Below the pieces are notes generated by a model. That model made no database searches and had not been told where the DNA came from. It saw only the letters and a list, made by a program, of their open reading frames with translations. A DNA stretch of 40,904 nucleotides from Mizugakiibacter sediminis (lineage in GTDB: Bacteria > Pseudomonadota > Gammaproteobacteria > Xanthomonadales > Rhodanobacteraceae), in assembly GCF_000953855.2 (NCBI RefSeq), contig NZ_DF970177.1:1-40904 (forward strand), written 5' to 3'. Every line of letters begins with the position of its first letter. Positions within the stretch are counted from its first letter, which is position 1. Positions 29,364-39,294 of this stretch are shown in pieces. The position numbers and the translations under genes were made by a program.

Positions 29364-29756
29364 ATGCCTAGCTGCGCGCGGGTGCGGGTCGTGAGCGACA
29401 CCGAGAGCCACCTCAAGAAGTTCCAGAAGGAGCTGGCCGCCGGCACCGTGGCGATGGTGCTGCTGGCGGTGCTGGCGCGCGCGCGCGAACCGCTGTACGG
29501 CTACCAGATCGCCAAGCAGCTCGAGCGCCGCGGCAGCGGCGTGCTCGCCGGCAAGCAGAGCGCGCTGTATCCGGTGCTGCGCAACCTCAGCGCCGCCGGG
29601 CTGGCCGCGAGCCACGTCGAGCCGTCCATCGCCGGGCCGCCGCGCCGCTACTACGCGATCACGCCGCTGGGGCGCGCCGTGCTGCGCGCCTGGAGCGAGG
29701 CGTGGTCGGACACCCGCGACTTCGTCGACGCCGTACTGAAGGGGACACCGCCATGA
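29364..29756 (+). CDS. PadR family transcriptional regulator
   Basis: A 130-residue PadR-family winged-helix protein: LAAGTVAMVLLAVLARAREP, then LYGYQIAKQLERRGSGVLAG and KQSALYPVLRNLSAAGLAAS, and the wing GPPRRYYAITPLGRAVLRAW. The ATG at 29364 follows the operator candidate directly; a GTG at 29391 (VSDTESHLKKFQKEL) would start nearer to where family homology begins and may be the true start, giving 121 residues. The stop overlaps the start of the next gene (ATGA), so the two are translationally coupled. It is likely a local repressor of the membrane sensor-type gene that follows, and of itself. Confidence 0.9.
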   Translation: MPSCARVRVVSDTESHLKKFQKELAAGTVAMVLLAVLARAREPLYGYQIAKQLERRGSGVLAGKQSALYPVLRNLSAAGLAASHVEPSIAGPPRRYYAITPLGRAVLRAWSEAWSDTRDFVDAVLKGTPP

Positions 29757-30652
29757 CGCCCGCCATCCCGAAGACCATCGAGGCCTATCTCGAGCAGTTG
29801 CGCGAAGCGCTGGCCGGCGCGGACGCGGCGCTGATCCAGGACGCTCTGTACGACGCCGAGGAATACCTGCGCTCGGAGCTGGCCGAACATCCGGGCCGGG
29901 GCGAGGCCGACCTGCTGGCCGAAGTGGCGACCAGCTACGGCGCGCCGGAGGAGGTGGCCGACATCTACCGCGACAAGGAAACGCAGGTGCAGGAGGCGCT
30001 GCGTGCGCCGCCGCCGACCGCGCGACGCTCGCCGCTTGGGCGCTTCTTCGCCGTCGGCGCCGATCCCCGCGCCTGGGCCGCGCTGTTCTACATGATCCTG
30101 TCGCTGGCGACCGGCATCTTCTACTTCACCTGGGCGGTCACCGGCACCAGCCTGTCGCTGGGGTTGAGCGTGCTGATCTTCGGCCTGCCGTTCGCGACGC
30201 TGTTCATCGCCACCGTGCGCGCGCTGTCGCTGGTCGAGGGGCGCCTGATCGAAGCGATGTTCGGCGTGCGCATGCCGCGGCGGCCGCTGTACGCCGATCG
30301 CGGCAAGCCGCTGATGGCGCGCATCAAGGGCATGTTCGCCGATCCGCGCACCTGGTCGACGCTGTTCTACATGGTGCTGATGCTGCCGCTCGGCATCCTC
30401 TACTTCACCATCGCGATCGTCGGCGTGGCGCTGTCGCTGGAACTGCTGATCGGGCCGATCCTGTACGCGACCACCGGCTTCGGTTTCATCAACTTCGACG
30501 ACGTCTCCTACGGCATTCCGCTGTGGCTGGAACCGTTGACGCTGGTGCTCGGCGCCGTGCTGTTCTGCGCGCTGCTGCACCTCGCGCGCGGCATCGGCCG
30601 CGTGCACGGCGCGCTCGCCAAGCAACTGCTGGTGAAGACCGCGCAGTACTGA
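29753..30652 (+). CDS. Membrane protein with sensor-type domain, partner of PadR
   Basis: A 299-residue integral membrane protein. The first ~75 residues are a soluble helical part (IEAYLEQLREALAGADAALI, then DAEEYLRSELAEHPGRGEAD and the TSYGAPEEVADIYRDKE block) of the kind found in DUF1700/HAAS-like proteins encoded with PadR regulators. Two similar membrane modules follow, each with a DPR(A/T)W...LFYM start: residues ~103-180 and ~198-275, with TGIFYFTWAV and LGILYFTIAI as matching helices. This resembles the putative sensor domain of bacterial membrane sensors. The PadR coupling by a 4-bp overlap suggests a joint response, perhaps to membrane stress. Function is not established. Confidence 0.82.
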   Translation: MTPAIPKTIEAYLEQLREALAGADAALIQDALYDAEEYLRSELAEHPGRGEADLLAEVATSYGAPEEVADIYRDKETQVQEALRAPPPTARRSPLGRFFAVGADPRAWAALFYMILSLATGIFYFTWAVTGTSLSLGLSVLIFGLPFATLFIATVRALSLVEGRLIEAMFGVRMPRRPLYADRGKPLMARIKGMFADPRTWSTLFYMVLMLPLGILYFTIAIVGVALSLELLIGPILYATTGFGFINFDDVSYGIPLWLEPLTLVLGAVLFCALLHLARGIGRVHGALAKQLLVKTAQY

Positions 30653-30657
30653 AGGGA

Positions 30658-30692
30658 GGCGCCGGCGACTCAGCGCGCGCGCCGCCGGCGCC
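30658..30692. terminator. Inverted repeat between convergent genes
   Basis: GGCGCCGGCG and CGCCGGCGCC form a perfect 10-bp stem around a 15-base loop that contains the stop codon of the DUF2238 gene. No T-tract follows. It may be a weak bidirectional terminator, or chance at this GC content. Confidence 0.28.
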
Positions 30693-31320
30693 ACTGCACG
30701 GCGATCTGCGCGATCACCGCGCCCAGCGTCGCCAGCGCCATGTCCTTCTGCGCGTCCCAGACGTCGCCCTGCGTGCCGAGATAGGCCTGGCCGAGCTCGC
30801 CGCCGAATGCCTCGGCGGCGCCCCATTCGACCAGCTCGTAGATGGTCGAGTGCGACATCACGAACAGCACCGGCAGCAGCCAGCGCCACACGCCGCGCGG
30901 CGGCGCCACCGCGTCGAGCAGTTCCACCGCCGCCGGCAGGACCAGCAGGCCGTAGCCGAAGTGGATCAGGCGGTCGTAATGGTTGCGCGCGAAGCCGAGC
31001 AGCGGATTCAGCGCGTGGCGGGTCAGCGCCTCGAACCAGCGGTCGTAGGGCACCAGCGAATAGGTGTAGTGCGCGCCGATCTCGTGCAGGACGAAGAAGA
31101 CGAACAGCGTGGTGTAGGCGCCGTTGGAGAATCGCAGGCGCCTGAAGGTCGCCACGAACAGCGGCACCGCGACCAGCACCAGCAGGTTCTCCAGCAACCA
31201 GTCCTGGCGGAACAGCGGGCGGATCGCCAGCGCCAGCCAGAGCAGCGCGAACACGCCGAGCAGCGTGGCCGGGTAGGCCCAGCGGTGGGCGAAGTAGCGC
31301 TGCATCGGCGTGGACGTCAT
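30670..31320 (-). CDS. DUF2238 (YjdF-like) membrane protein
   Basis: A 216-residue integral membrane protein of the DUF2238/YjdF family. Recognisable blocks are FVLHEIGAHYTYSLVPYDRW, RNHYDRLIHFGYGLLV, FVMSHSTIYELVEWGAAEAF and LGTQGDVWDAQKDMALATLG. About six transmembrane helices alternate with conserved His, Glu and Asp residues (HEIGAHY, HYDRLIHF, YELVEW, DVWDAQKDM), which suggests metal or proton handling, but the function is unknown. Length is normal. It converges on the PadR-sensor operon and is followed in the other direction by the CPBP gene after 46 bp on the same strand. Confidence 0.92.
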   Translation of the reverse strand: MTSTPMQRYFAHRWAYPATLLGVFALLWLALAIRPLFRQDWLLENLLVLVAVPLFVATFRRLRFSNGAYTTLFVFFVLHEIGAHYTYSLVPYDRWFEALTRHALNPLLGFARNHYDRLIHFGYGLLVLPAAVELLDAVAPPRGVWRWLLPVLFVMSHSTIYELVEWGAAEAFGGELGQAYLGTQGDVWDAQKDMALATLGAVIAQIAVQWRRRRAR

Positions 31321-31366
31321 ACGGCGGCCGTTCCCGCGGCGGGCACGACGATCCGCCCGATGCCGC

Positions 31367-32320
31367 TTAGGTTAGCGCCTCGCTGGTCCGGCCCGCCGTC
31401 GTCGTTGCGGCGCGCCGCGGCAGGGCTTGCAGCCGCACCTGCGGATAGCGGCGATGGAACGCCCAGGCCATCAGCGCCAGCAGCGGGAAGATCAGCCAGC
31501 TCGCCTCCAGCCCTTGCGGACCGCCGGTCAACCACGCCGGTCCGCCGAAATGCGTGTCGAGCAGGTGGCCGGGCAGCGGCCGGCCGCCGTTGCCGATGTT
31601 GGGCGCGCCGTACAGGCCGAGCGCGAAGAAATCGAACGCCGCGTGGAAGCCGATCGCGAACCACAACTGGCCGGTGCGCAGCAAGGTGAAGCAGCAGAAC
31701 AGGCCGAGCAGGGTGACGCCGACGCCGTCGGCGACGGTCTCCATCGGCTTGAAGAAATAGTGCGCGCCGCCGAACAGCAGCGACAGCAGCCAGGCGGCCG
31801 GCCAGAAGCCGATGCCGCGCGCCAGCGCCACGAAGGGATAGCCGCGGAACAGGCTCTCCTCGGCCAGCCCCACCATCGCCATCGCCGCGATCCACAGCGC
31901 GGCCATGCGCGCCAGCGCGGAGCCGTGCAAAGCGAAGCCGCCGACACCGACGCCACCGCCGGCCCAGGCGACGGCGAACAGCGCGGACACCAGCAGCGCC
32001 GCCCACAACGCGCCTTCCCAGAACATGGGCCCGAACGCGCCGCGCAGCGGCAGGCCGAACCAGGCCGTGCCGCGGCGTTCGACACGGACCAGCGCCCAGC
32101 TCACCGCGAGCACGGAGATCGCCATCAAGGTGTCGGCGATCAGCAGGTCCTTGGGATCGAAACCCGGCGGCGGGGTGTAGCGGGCGGCGGTCAGTACTGC
32201 CCAGCCCAGCCCGTTGTCGACGAGCAGCCACAGCGCGAGAAAGGCGAGGAAGCGCCAACCCGCGCGCAGCCCCTCCGGTCCGAGCAACAGCCAGCGCAGG
32301 CGCGAGACGGCGGTCGACAT
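31367..32320 (-). CDS. CPBP family intramembrane glutamic endopeptidase
   Basis: A 317-residue membrane protein with the CPBP (CAAX protease and bacteriocin-processing, Rce1-like) core. The catalytic motif EExxxR is in AEESLFRGYPF (E154, E155, R159), the second motif FxxxH in LLFGGAHYFF (H187), and the third in FAIGFHAAFDFF (H226). About eight transmembrane helices are visible. Such proteases cleave membrane proteins or act in bacteriocin self-immunity, but no bacteriocin gene is seen nearby. GGAG eight bases upstream supports the ATG at 32320. It is on the same strand as DUF2238 (46-bp gap) and divergent from the small membrane-protein gene at 32454. Confidence 0.93.
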   Translation of the reverse strand: MSTAVSRLRWLLLGPEGLRAGWRFLAFLALWLLVDNGLGWAVLTAARYTPPPGFDPKDLLIADTLMAISVLAVSWALVRVERRGTAWFGLPLRGAFGPMFWEGALWAALLVSALFAVAWAGGGVGVGGFALHGSALARMAALWIAAMAMVGLAEESLFRGYPFVALARGIGFWPAAWLLSLLFGGAHYFFKPMETVADGVGVTLLGLFCCFTLLRTGQLWFAIGFHAAFDFFALGLYGAPNIGNGGRPLPGHLLDTHFGGPAWLTGGPQGLEASWLIFPLLALMAWAFHRRYPQVRLQALPRRAATTTAGRTSEALT

Positions 32321-32453
32321 CGACGGCTCCTTCGACAGGACGTGGCGTGCCGCCATCGTGGCACGGCCGCCTCGTTCGCGGGAAGCCGTACCGGTCGCAC
32401 GACGGCGCGTGCCCTGCTAACGTGCCGCCGCCGTCGCAGCGAGCGGGCAGGAC

Positions 32454-33014
32454 ATGAGCGACTTCGAATACATCTCGGTGCTGCTGTCGATCCTCCTCGG
32501 CCTCGGCATCGCGCAGTTGCTTTCGGGCATCGCCCGCCTGGTGCGCGACGGCCGGCGGTTGGCGCCGGCGTGGTGGCTGATGGTGATGGCGGCGACGCTG
32601 CTGCTGGCGCACTTCCAGGTGTGGTGGGTATCGTTCGGCTGGCGCTTCGTGCAGGCGTGGACCTTCTTCGGCTATGCCGCGTTCATGGTCATGCCGATGC
32701 TGCTGTACCTGCTGGCCTATCTGATCCTGCCGGCGGACCTGCTGCTGGACGGCAGGGAATGGGTGCGGGAATTCCTCGCGCGCCGCCGGGCGTTCTACGC
32801 CATCGTCGCGCTGGTGCCGCCGGCGAGCTTCTTCCAGCAGTGGATGCTCAGCCGGCTGGTGTTCGATTTCGACACCGCCATGCGCCTGCTGTGGCTGGCG
32901 CTGGCGGTCCCCGGTTTCGTTTCGCGCCGCGTCGCCGTGCAGGCCGCGCTGGCGGTGACCTACTTCGTCGTCTTCGTCATCTACATCTGCATGCTGTTCG
33001 TGCGGATGCAGTGA
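32454..33014 (+). CDS. Hypothetical membrane protein with about five helices
   Basis: A 186-residue hydrophobic protein without a family I can name. It opens with FEYISVLLSILLGLGIAQLL and has segments WWLMVMAATLLLAHFQVWW, FGYAAFMVMPMLLYLLAYLI, FYAIVALVPPASFFQQWML and a C-terminal helix TYFVVFVIYICMLFVRM. The basic loop EWVREFLARRRAFY separates the two halves. The following LhgO-like gene starts ten bases after the stop, so they are likely co-transcribed. The start is placed from the clean ATG and homology-free context; the upstream 133-bp gap is shared with the divergent CPBP gene. No function can be proposed. Confidence 0.82.
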   Translation: MSDFEYISVLLSILLGLGIAQLLSGIARLVRDGRRLAPAWWLMVMAATLLLAHFQVWWVSFGWRFVQAWTFFGYAAFMVMPMLLYLLAYLILPADLLLDGREWVREFLARRRAFYAIVALVPPASFFQQWMLSRLVFDFDTAMRLLWLALAVPGFVSRRVAVQAALAVTYFVVFVIYICMLFVRMQ

Positions 33015-33024
33015 GGTCGAAGGC

Positions 33025-34140
33025 ATGGGGGCGGCGTACGACGTCGAAGCGATCGTGGTCGGGGCCGGCGTGGTCGGCCTGGCCTGCGCGCGCGCGCTGG
33101 CGGCCGCCGGCCGCGAGGCGTGGGTGCTGGAAGCCGAGGCGAAAGCGGGCGAGGGCATTTCCAGCCGCAACTCCGGCGTGATCCACGCCGGTCTGTACTA
33201 TCCGACGGGCTCGCTGAAGGCGCGCCTGTGCCTGCGCGGCAACGCGCTGTTGTACGCGTGGTGCGAAGCGCATGCGGTGCCGCACCGGCGGCTGGGCAAG
33301 CTGGTGGTGGCGGCCGCCGGCGGGGAAATCGATGCGCTGCGCGCGTTGCAGGCGCGCGCGCTGGCGAACGGCGTGCAGGGTCTGCGTTGGCTGCAGGCCG
33401 CCCAGGCGCGGAACCTGGAGCCCGCGCTGCGCTGCGCGGCGGCGCTGGAATCGCCGAGCTCGGGCATCGTCGACGTGCCGGCCTACGTGCTCAGCCTGGT
33501 CGCCGCGATCGAGCGCGCCGGCGGGCGTGTGCTGACGCGCATGCGTGTCGAGCGCGTGGCGCGCGAGGGCGACGGTTTCCGCGTCGAGACCGCGGACGGC
33601 GGCGCCGCGCGCTGCCGCTGGCTGGTCAACGCCGCCGGTCTCGGCGCGGTGGAACTCGCGCATCGCATCGACGGCCTCGATGCGCGCCACGTGCCGACGC
33701 TTCACTACGCCGCCGGCCACTACTACGCGTTGCACGGGCGCGCGCCGTTCGCGCGGCTGATCTATCCGCTGCCGCAGCCGCAGGGTCTCGGCGTGCACCT
33801 CGGCTTCGACCTCGCCGGGCGCGCGCGGTTCGGCCCCGACGTGCGCTGGCTCGCGGCACCCGACTACCGCTTCGACGACGGCCGGCGCGCGCGCTTCGCC
33901 GACGCGGTGCGCGCCTGGTGGCCGGCGCTGCGCGACGAGGATCTCGCGCCGGACTTCGTCGGCGTGCGCCCCAAGCTCGCCGGACCGGGTGAGCCGATGG
34001 CGGATTTCCGCATCGACGACGCCTCGGTGCACGGCCTGCGCGGCCTGGTCAACCTGTTCGGCATCGAGTCGCCCGGGCTGACCGCCAGCCTGGCGCTGGG
34101 CGAGGAAGTGCGCGACCGCCTGGCGCGGTCGTCCGCGTGA
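33025..34140 (+). CDS. LhgO-like FAD-dependent oxidoreductase (L-2-hydroxyglutarate oxidase family)
   Basis: A 371-residue flavoprotein of the DAO family. The FAD-binding fold is in AIVVGAGVVGLACARALAAA with the GxGxxG motif and the acidic strand end VLEAEA. The SSRNSGVIHAGLYYPTGSLK block is the characteristic signature of L-2-hydroxyglutarate oxidase/dehydrogenase proteins, followed by RLGKLVVA, LEPALRCAAALESPSSGIVD and the C-terminal GIESPGLTASLALGEEV. It probably oxidises L-2-hydroxyglutarate or a similar hydroxy acid, feeding electrons to the respiratory chain; exact specificity is uncertain. It lies directly behind the small membrane-protein gene. Length is slightly shorter than typical LhgO, as in several proteobacterial relatives. 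Confidence 0.9.
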   Translation: MGAAYDVEAIVVGAGVVGLACARALAAAGREAWVLEAEAKAGEGISSRNSGVIHAGLYYPTGSLKARLCLRGNALLYAWCEAHAVPHRRLGKLVVAAAGGEIDALRALQARALANGVQGLRWLQAAQARNLEPALRCAAALESPSSGIVDVPAYVLSLVAAIERAGGRVLTRMRVERVAREGDGFRVETADGGAARCRWLVNAAGLGAVELAHRIDGLDARHVPTLHYAAGHYYALHGRAPFARLIYPLPQPQGLGVHLGFDLAGRARFGPDVRWLAAPDYRFDDGRRARFADAVRAWWPALRDEDLAPDFVGVRPKLAGPGEPMADFRIDDASVHGLRGLVNLFGIESPGLTASLALGEEVRDRLARSSA

Positions 34141-34156
34141 ACGCGAACCCGCATCC

Positions 34157-34603
34157 CTACAGCGTCGACTGCGGCGGGTAGACGATCCGTTCGATGCCGA
34201 GCGGGTGGTAGCAGCGCGCGTAGATCGGATGGCAGCGCCGCAGCACGCCGCGCGCGCGTTCCTCGCTCGCGCGGTCCGGCACGTACACGAACAGGAAGGC
34301 GCCGCCGCGCCTGGCCAGCTTGAGATCGTCCTCGATGTAGCCGGCCTCGGTGCCGACCGCCTCGGCGATGAACGCCTCGAGGCGCTGCAGCCAGTTGGCG
34401 CCGCGCCGCGATTCCAGCCGCTTGGCCACGAACGGGCCGGTCGCCGCGGCGACGTCGTCGCGCGGAAAGCCCGCTTCGACGAACTGTCGCTCGACTTCCT
34501 TGGCGCGCTCGTAGGTGTCGAAGCCGGCGACCACGTAGTGGCGCGGATAGAACAGGCCGAACGAGGTGTCGGCCTCCTTGAAGAACGCCCAGCGCTGTTT
34601 CAT
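34157..34603 (-). CDS. Hypothetical protein with a general-stress-protein (YflT-like) repeat
   Basis: A 148-residue soluble protein. YVVAGFDTYERAKEVERQFV followed by EAGFPRDDVAA resembles the core of the general stress protein/YflT-type domain (F.....A...V..L...G.....I). The C-terminal half (YIEDDLKLARRGGAFLFVYV, then ARGVLRRCHPIYARCYHPLG) is a second alpha-beta unit of similar pattern, so an internal duplication is possible. GGAGG six bases before the ATG is a strong ribosome-binding site. It converges on the LhgO-like gene with a 16-bp gap. No reaction can be proposed. Confidence 0.72.
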   Translation of the reverse strand: MKQRWAFFKEADTSFGLFYPRHYVVAGFDTYERAKEVERQFVEAGFPRDDVAAATGPFVAKRLESRRGANWLQRLEAFIAEAVGTEAGYIEDDLKLARRGGAFLFVYVPDRASEERARGVLRRCHPIYARCYHPLGIERIVYPPQSTL

Positions 34604-34708
34604 GGGCCACCTCCGCCTGGCGCTGAAGGTGGATCGATTCTAGACCCGCGACCGGAGATGGACGTTAACACGGCCGCGCCGCTGCCTCGAGCGCGCCGCA
34701 TCGCGCTG

Positions 34709-34739
34709 CGCGCCCTCGCCGTGACGAGGCGAGGGCGCG
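34709..34739 (-). terminator. Strong GC hairpin downstream of the secreted methyltransferase gene
   Basis: A perfect 12-bp stem (CGCGCCCTCGCC / GGCGAGGGCGCG) with a 7-base loop begins 16 bp after the stop of the methyltransferase gene. It has no T-tract on either strand, so it may need Rho or serve as a 3'-end stabiliser. Confidence 0.42.
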
Positions 34740-34755
34740 TCGGTTGCGGCGCCGT

Positions 34756-35511
34756 TCAGCGCTTGCGGTAGACCTGCACGAAGCGGTCGGTGTGGCCGCG
34801 GATGGCCTTGTCGAACACCGTCTTGACGTGGTCGTCCGCCGGATTGTGCAGGCCGTCCCAGGTCTTCACCAATTTGAATCCGTGCGACTCGATGTCGCGC
34901 TTGGCGAATGCCGGGTCGATGCGGTGCAGCGTCTGCGCATCGGCCTTGCCGCTGCCGGGGCGCGCGGCGTGATCGACGATCAGGAAGGCGCCGCCCGGCT
35001 TCAGCGCGGCGTGGATCTGGTCGAGGAACTTGCCGGCGTCGATGGCCGGCCAGCCGCCCTCGGGATCGACGTAGTAGAGGTCGTGGTAGGACTTGATGAT
35101 CATCGCCACGTCCACGCTCGCCGGCGCGATGCCGAACGCGGCCGGATCGATGGTGACGTGTTCGACGTTGGGCAGGCGGCCACCTGCCAGGCGCGCGTCG
35201 AGTTCCTTCGCGCTGAACTTGTCGTACGGCGCGTTGTTGGCCAGCAGCACCTTGCCCGTGGGGCCGACCACGTACGAGGCCAGCTCGCTGTAGTAGCCGC
35301 CGCCGGCGAAGATGTCGGCGACGGTCATGCCGGGCTTGATGCCGGCCAGCGCCAGCACCTCGGCGGGCTTGTCGAGCGCGTCGCGCTCGCGGTCGGCGGC
35401 GCTGCGCGCCGGGTTGGCGACGGCGGCCTGGTAGAGGTCCGCCGGCGCGGCGGCGCCGGCGGCGAACGTCGGGAGGGCGAGCGACAGCAGGAGCAGCAGG
35501 ACACGGCGCAT
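34756..35511 (-). CDS. Secreted class I SAM-dependent methyltransferase-like protein
   Basis: A 251-residue protein with a clear Sec signal peptide (MRRVLLLLLSLALPTFAAGA) followed by a Rossmann methyltransferase fold: LALAGIKPGMTVADIFAGGG has the motif I region (D-x-F-A-G-G-G), YYSELASYVVGPTGKVLLAN is the next helix-strand unit, and IDPAAFGIAPASVDVAMIIK and ALKPGGAFLIVDHAARPG are the later core strands. A SAM-dependent enzyme outside the cytoplasm is unexpected, since SAM is not known in the periplasm. Related signal-bearing proteins occur in several proteobacteria. The substrate is unknown. Confidence 0.88.
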   Translation of the reverse strand: MRRVLLLLLSLALPTFAAGAAAPADLYQAAVANPARSAADRERDALDKPAEVLALAGIKPGMTVADIFAGGGYYSELASYVVGPTGKVLLANNAPYDKFSAKELDARLAGGRLPNVEHVTIDPAAFGIAPASVDVAMIIKSYHDLYYVDPEGGWPAIDAGKFLDQIHAALKPGGAFLIVDHAARPGSGKADAQTLHRIDPAFAKRDIESHGFKLVKTWDGLHNPADDHVKTVFDKAIRGHTDRFVQVYRKR

Positions 35512-35580
35512 GGACGGTCTCCGGCAGGGGCGGGTGCGCGCAGCCTAGTGCTGCGATGCCTGCCGCACCTATGCCGAAGG

Positions 35581-37332
<1,752 letters not shown>

Positions 37333-37413
37333 GGGCTCGACGGCGAAAGCGCCGGAGCGGACGCAGCGGCGGGGCGCCATGGTAGCGCGCCGGGCCTGCG
37401 CGCGACGCGCCGA

Positions 37414-37902
37414 TCAGGCGCGGCTGTAGCGCCAGGACTGCATGCGGCCGTCGCGGTAGGGCATCACGCCGTGGAACGGGCGCGGGTCGCCGTCGAACAC
37501 CAGCGGCAGGAAGTGGCGGTCGCCCTCCCACAGCGGCAGCTCGAGGATGCGTTCGACGGGCACCCATTCCAGCGCGCCTTCGTGGTTGCGCTCGAACGGC
37601 GTGCCGGCGAAGGCGGTGACCAGGAACACGAAGCCCAGCCAGTCCTCGCCGTGCCTGCCGAAACCGGGCCAGCTGATCGTGCCGCGCAGGGTCAGCTCGG
37701 TGCAGTCGATGCCGGCTTCCTCGCGGATCTCGCGGCGCATGCCGGCGAGCACGTCCTCGTCGCGCTCGAGCTTGCCGCCGAGGCCGTTGTACTTGCCGAG
37801 GTGATGGTCGTCCTCGCGCGCGTTGCGGTGGATCAGCAGCACCTGCGAACGGTCGGGCGAGAGCACGTAGCCTAAGGTGGCGGCGATGGGCGTGTAGGGC
37901 AT
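37414..37902 (-). CDS. Nudix hydrolase (8-oxo-dGTP diphosphatase-like)
   Basis: A 162-residue Nudix hydrolase. The Nudix box is complete in GGKLERDEDVLAGMRREIRE plus EAGI (G-x5-E-x7-REUxEExGU). The sequence before it, ATLGYVLSPDRSQVLLIHRN, and the C-terminal end, with LPLVFDGDPRPFHGVMPYRD and a Trp near the end, resemble the MTH1/YtkD-like 8-oxo-dGTP or nucleotide-cleaning Nudix proteins that carry the FHGVMPY pattern. It would sanitise oxidised nucleotides; the exact substrate is uncertain. It is upstream of the helicase on the same strand (81-bp gap) and divergent from the secreted serine hydrolase gene. Confidence 0.9.
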   Translation of the reverse strand: MPYTPIAATLGYVLSPDRSQVLLIHRNAREDDHHLGKYNGLGGKLERDEDVLAGMRREIREEAGIDCTELTLRGTISWPGFGRHGEDWLGFVFLVTAFAGTPFERNHEGALEWVPVERILELPLWEGDRHFLPLVFDGDPRPFHGVMPYRDGRMQSWRYSRA

Positions 37903-38042
37903 GGCGGCGGGTACGGCGGAAACGCGCCATTGTACGGCCTGCGCAGCGGGCCTTCGGCGTGACCTGCGCGGCTTGCGCGGCAGCGCCATCCTGCGACACT
38001 GCGCGCGGCCCGTGTCGGGCCGGTTCCGTTCCGGGGAGTGCC

Positions 38043-39200
38043 ATGCGTTTCGTCGCGTCCGTCCTTGCGCTGATCCTCGCCCTGCCGGCGGCGTCCGCCG
38101 GCGCCGCCGAGTACGTGCCATCGCGGCACCACTGGGAGCATCGCGACCCGGCGGCGGCGGGCTTCGATCCGCAGCGGCTGGCGGCCGCGGTCGCCTACGC
38201 CCAGGCGCACGCCGACCTGCAGCCGGGCGACATGCGCCAGGCGCTGGTCGACTACTTCGGCGCGCGCGAGCCGGACTACAGCGTGCACGGCCCGACCAAG
38301 CCGCGCGTCGGCGCCGCCGGGTTGATCGTGCGCCACGGCTACATCGTCGCGCAGTGGGGCGACGTGGCGCGCACCGACATGACCTTCAGCGTGGCCAAGA
38401 GCTACCTGTCGACGGTGGCCGGCCTGGCGCTGGCCGACGGCCTGATCGGTTCGCTGGACGACCGCCTGGCCGACTACGTCGACGACGGCTCCTACGCCTC
38501 GCCGCACAACGCGCCGATCACCTGGCGGCACATGCTGACGCAGACCTCCGACTGGCAGGGCACGCTGTGGGGCATCCCCGACTGGGCCGACCGCCCGGAG
38601 GGCACCGACCGCGCGCAGTGGCCGCGGCGCGCGCTGCACGCGCCGGGCACGCACTTCAAGTACAACGACGTGCGCATCAACGCGCTGGCCTATGCGCTCT
38701 TGCAGGTGTGGCGCAAGCCGCTGCCGCAGGTGCTGAAAGAGCGCGTGATGGATCCGATCGGCGCCTCCAACGCCTGGCGCTGGACCGGCTACGCCGACTC
38801 CTGGGTGGAGCTGGACGGCCTGCGCATGCAGTCGGTGTCGGGCGGCGGCCACTTCGGCGGCGGCATGTTCATCAGCGCGCTGGACCATGCGCGCTACGGC
38901 CTGCTGTTCCTGCGCCGCGGCCGCTGGGGCGAGCGCCAGGTGTTGCCGGCCGAATGGGTCGCGCAGGCGCACGCGCCGTCGGCGGCGAAGGACGACTACG
39001 GCCTGCTGTGGTGGCTCAACACCGGCCGCAAGGCCGTGCCGCAGGCGCCCGAGTCGGCGTACTGGGCGGCCGGCTTCGGCGGCCACTACATCTACATCGA
39101 CGAGGTGCACGATCTCGTCGTGGTGCTGCGCTGGGACAACGACTTCCCCGGCACCATCGCGCGCATCCTCGGCGCGCTGGAGGCGGCGCCGGCGCGCTGA
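38043..39200 (+). CDS. Secreted serine hydrolase (beta-lactamase/class C PBP-like)
   Basis: A 385-residue secreted hydrolase of the beta-lactamase family (PF00144 type). The signal peptide is MRFVASVLALILALPAASAG. The catalytic SxxK is SVAK at 116-119 in TFSVAKSYLSTVAG, the second motif is the Y-N pair in FKYNDVRINALAY (Y207, N208), and HFGGGMF is in the place of the third (H-x-G) motif. ITWRHMLTQTSDW is a standard family block. Such proteins act as esterases, D-aminopeptidases or peptidoglycan hydrolases rather than true beta-lactamases. The substrate is unknown. The ATG at 38043 is fixed by the signal peptide; the open frame upstream of it has no homology. Confidence 0.92.
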   Translation: MRFVASVLALILALPAASAGAAEYVPSRHHWEHRDPAAAGFDPQRLAAAVAYAQAHADLQPGDMRQALVDYFGAREPDYSVHGPTKPRVGAAGLIVRHGYIVAQWGDVARTDMTFSVAKSYLSTVAGLALADGLIGSLDDRLADYVDDGSYASPHNAPITWRHMLTQTSDWQGTLWGIPDWADRPEGTDRAQWPRRALHAPGTHFKYNDVRINALAYALLQVWRKPLPQVLKERVMDPIGASNAWRWTGYADSWVELDGLRMQSVSGGGHFGGGMFISALDHARYGLLFLRRGRWGERQVLPAEWVAQAHAPSAAKDDYGLLWWLNTGRKAVPQAPESAYWAAGFGGHYIYIDEVHDLVVVLRWDNDFPGTIARILGALEAAPAR

Positions 39201-39209
39201 GCCGGTGCC
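39185..39209 (+). terminator. Hairpin over the stop codon of the serine hydrolase gene
   Basis: GGCGCCGGC and GCCGGTGCC form a 9-bp stem with one G-T wobble, with the stop codon TGA at the end of a 7-base loop. It resembles the hairpin at 13308-13330. No T-tract follows. Confidence 0.3.
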
Positions 39210-39294
39210 GCGGCGAAAGCGGGTGACGCGGCGCCGCGCTTGCGGCATGCTTGCCCATCGGGCTCGCGATACCGGCAGCTGCCCCGGGCACGGC

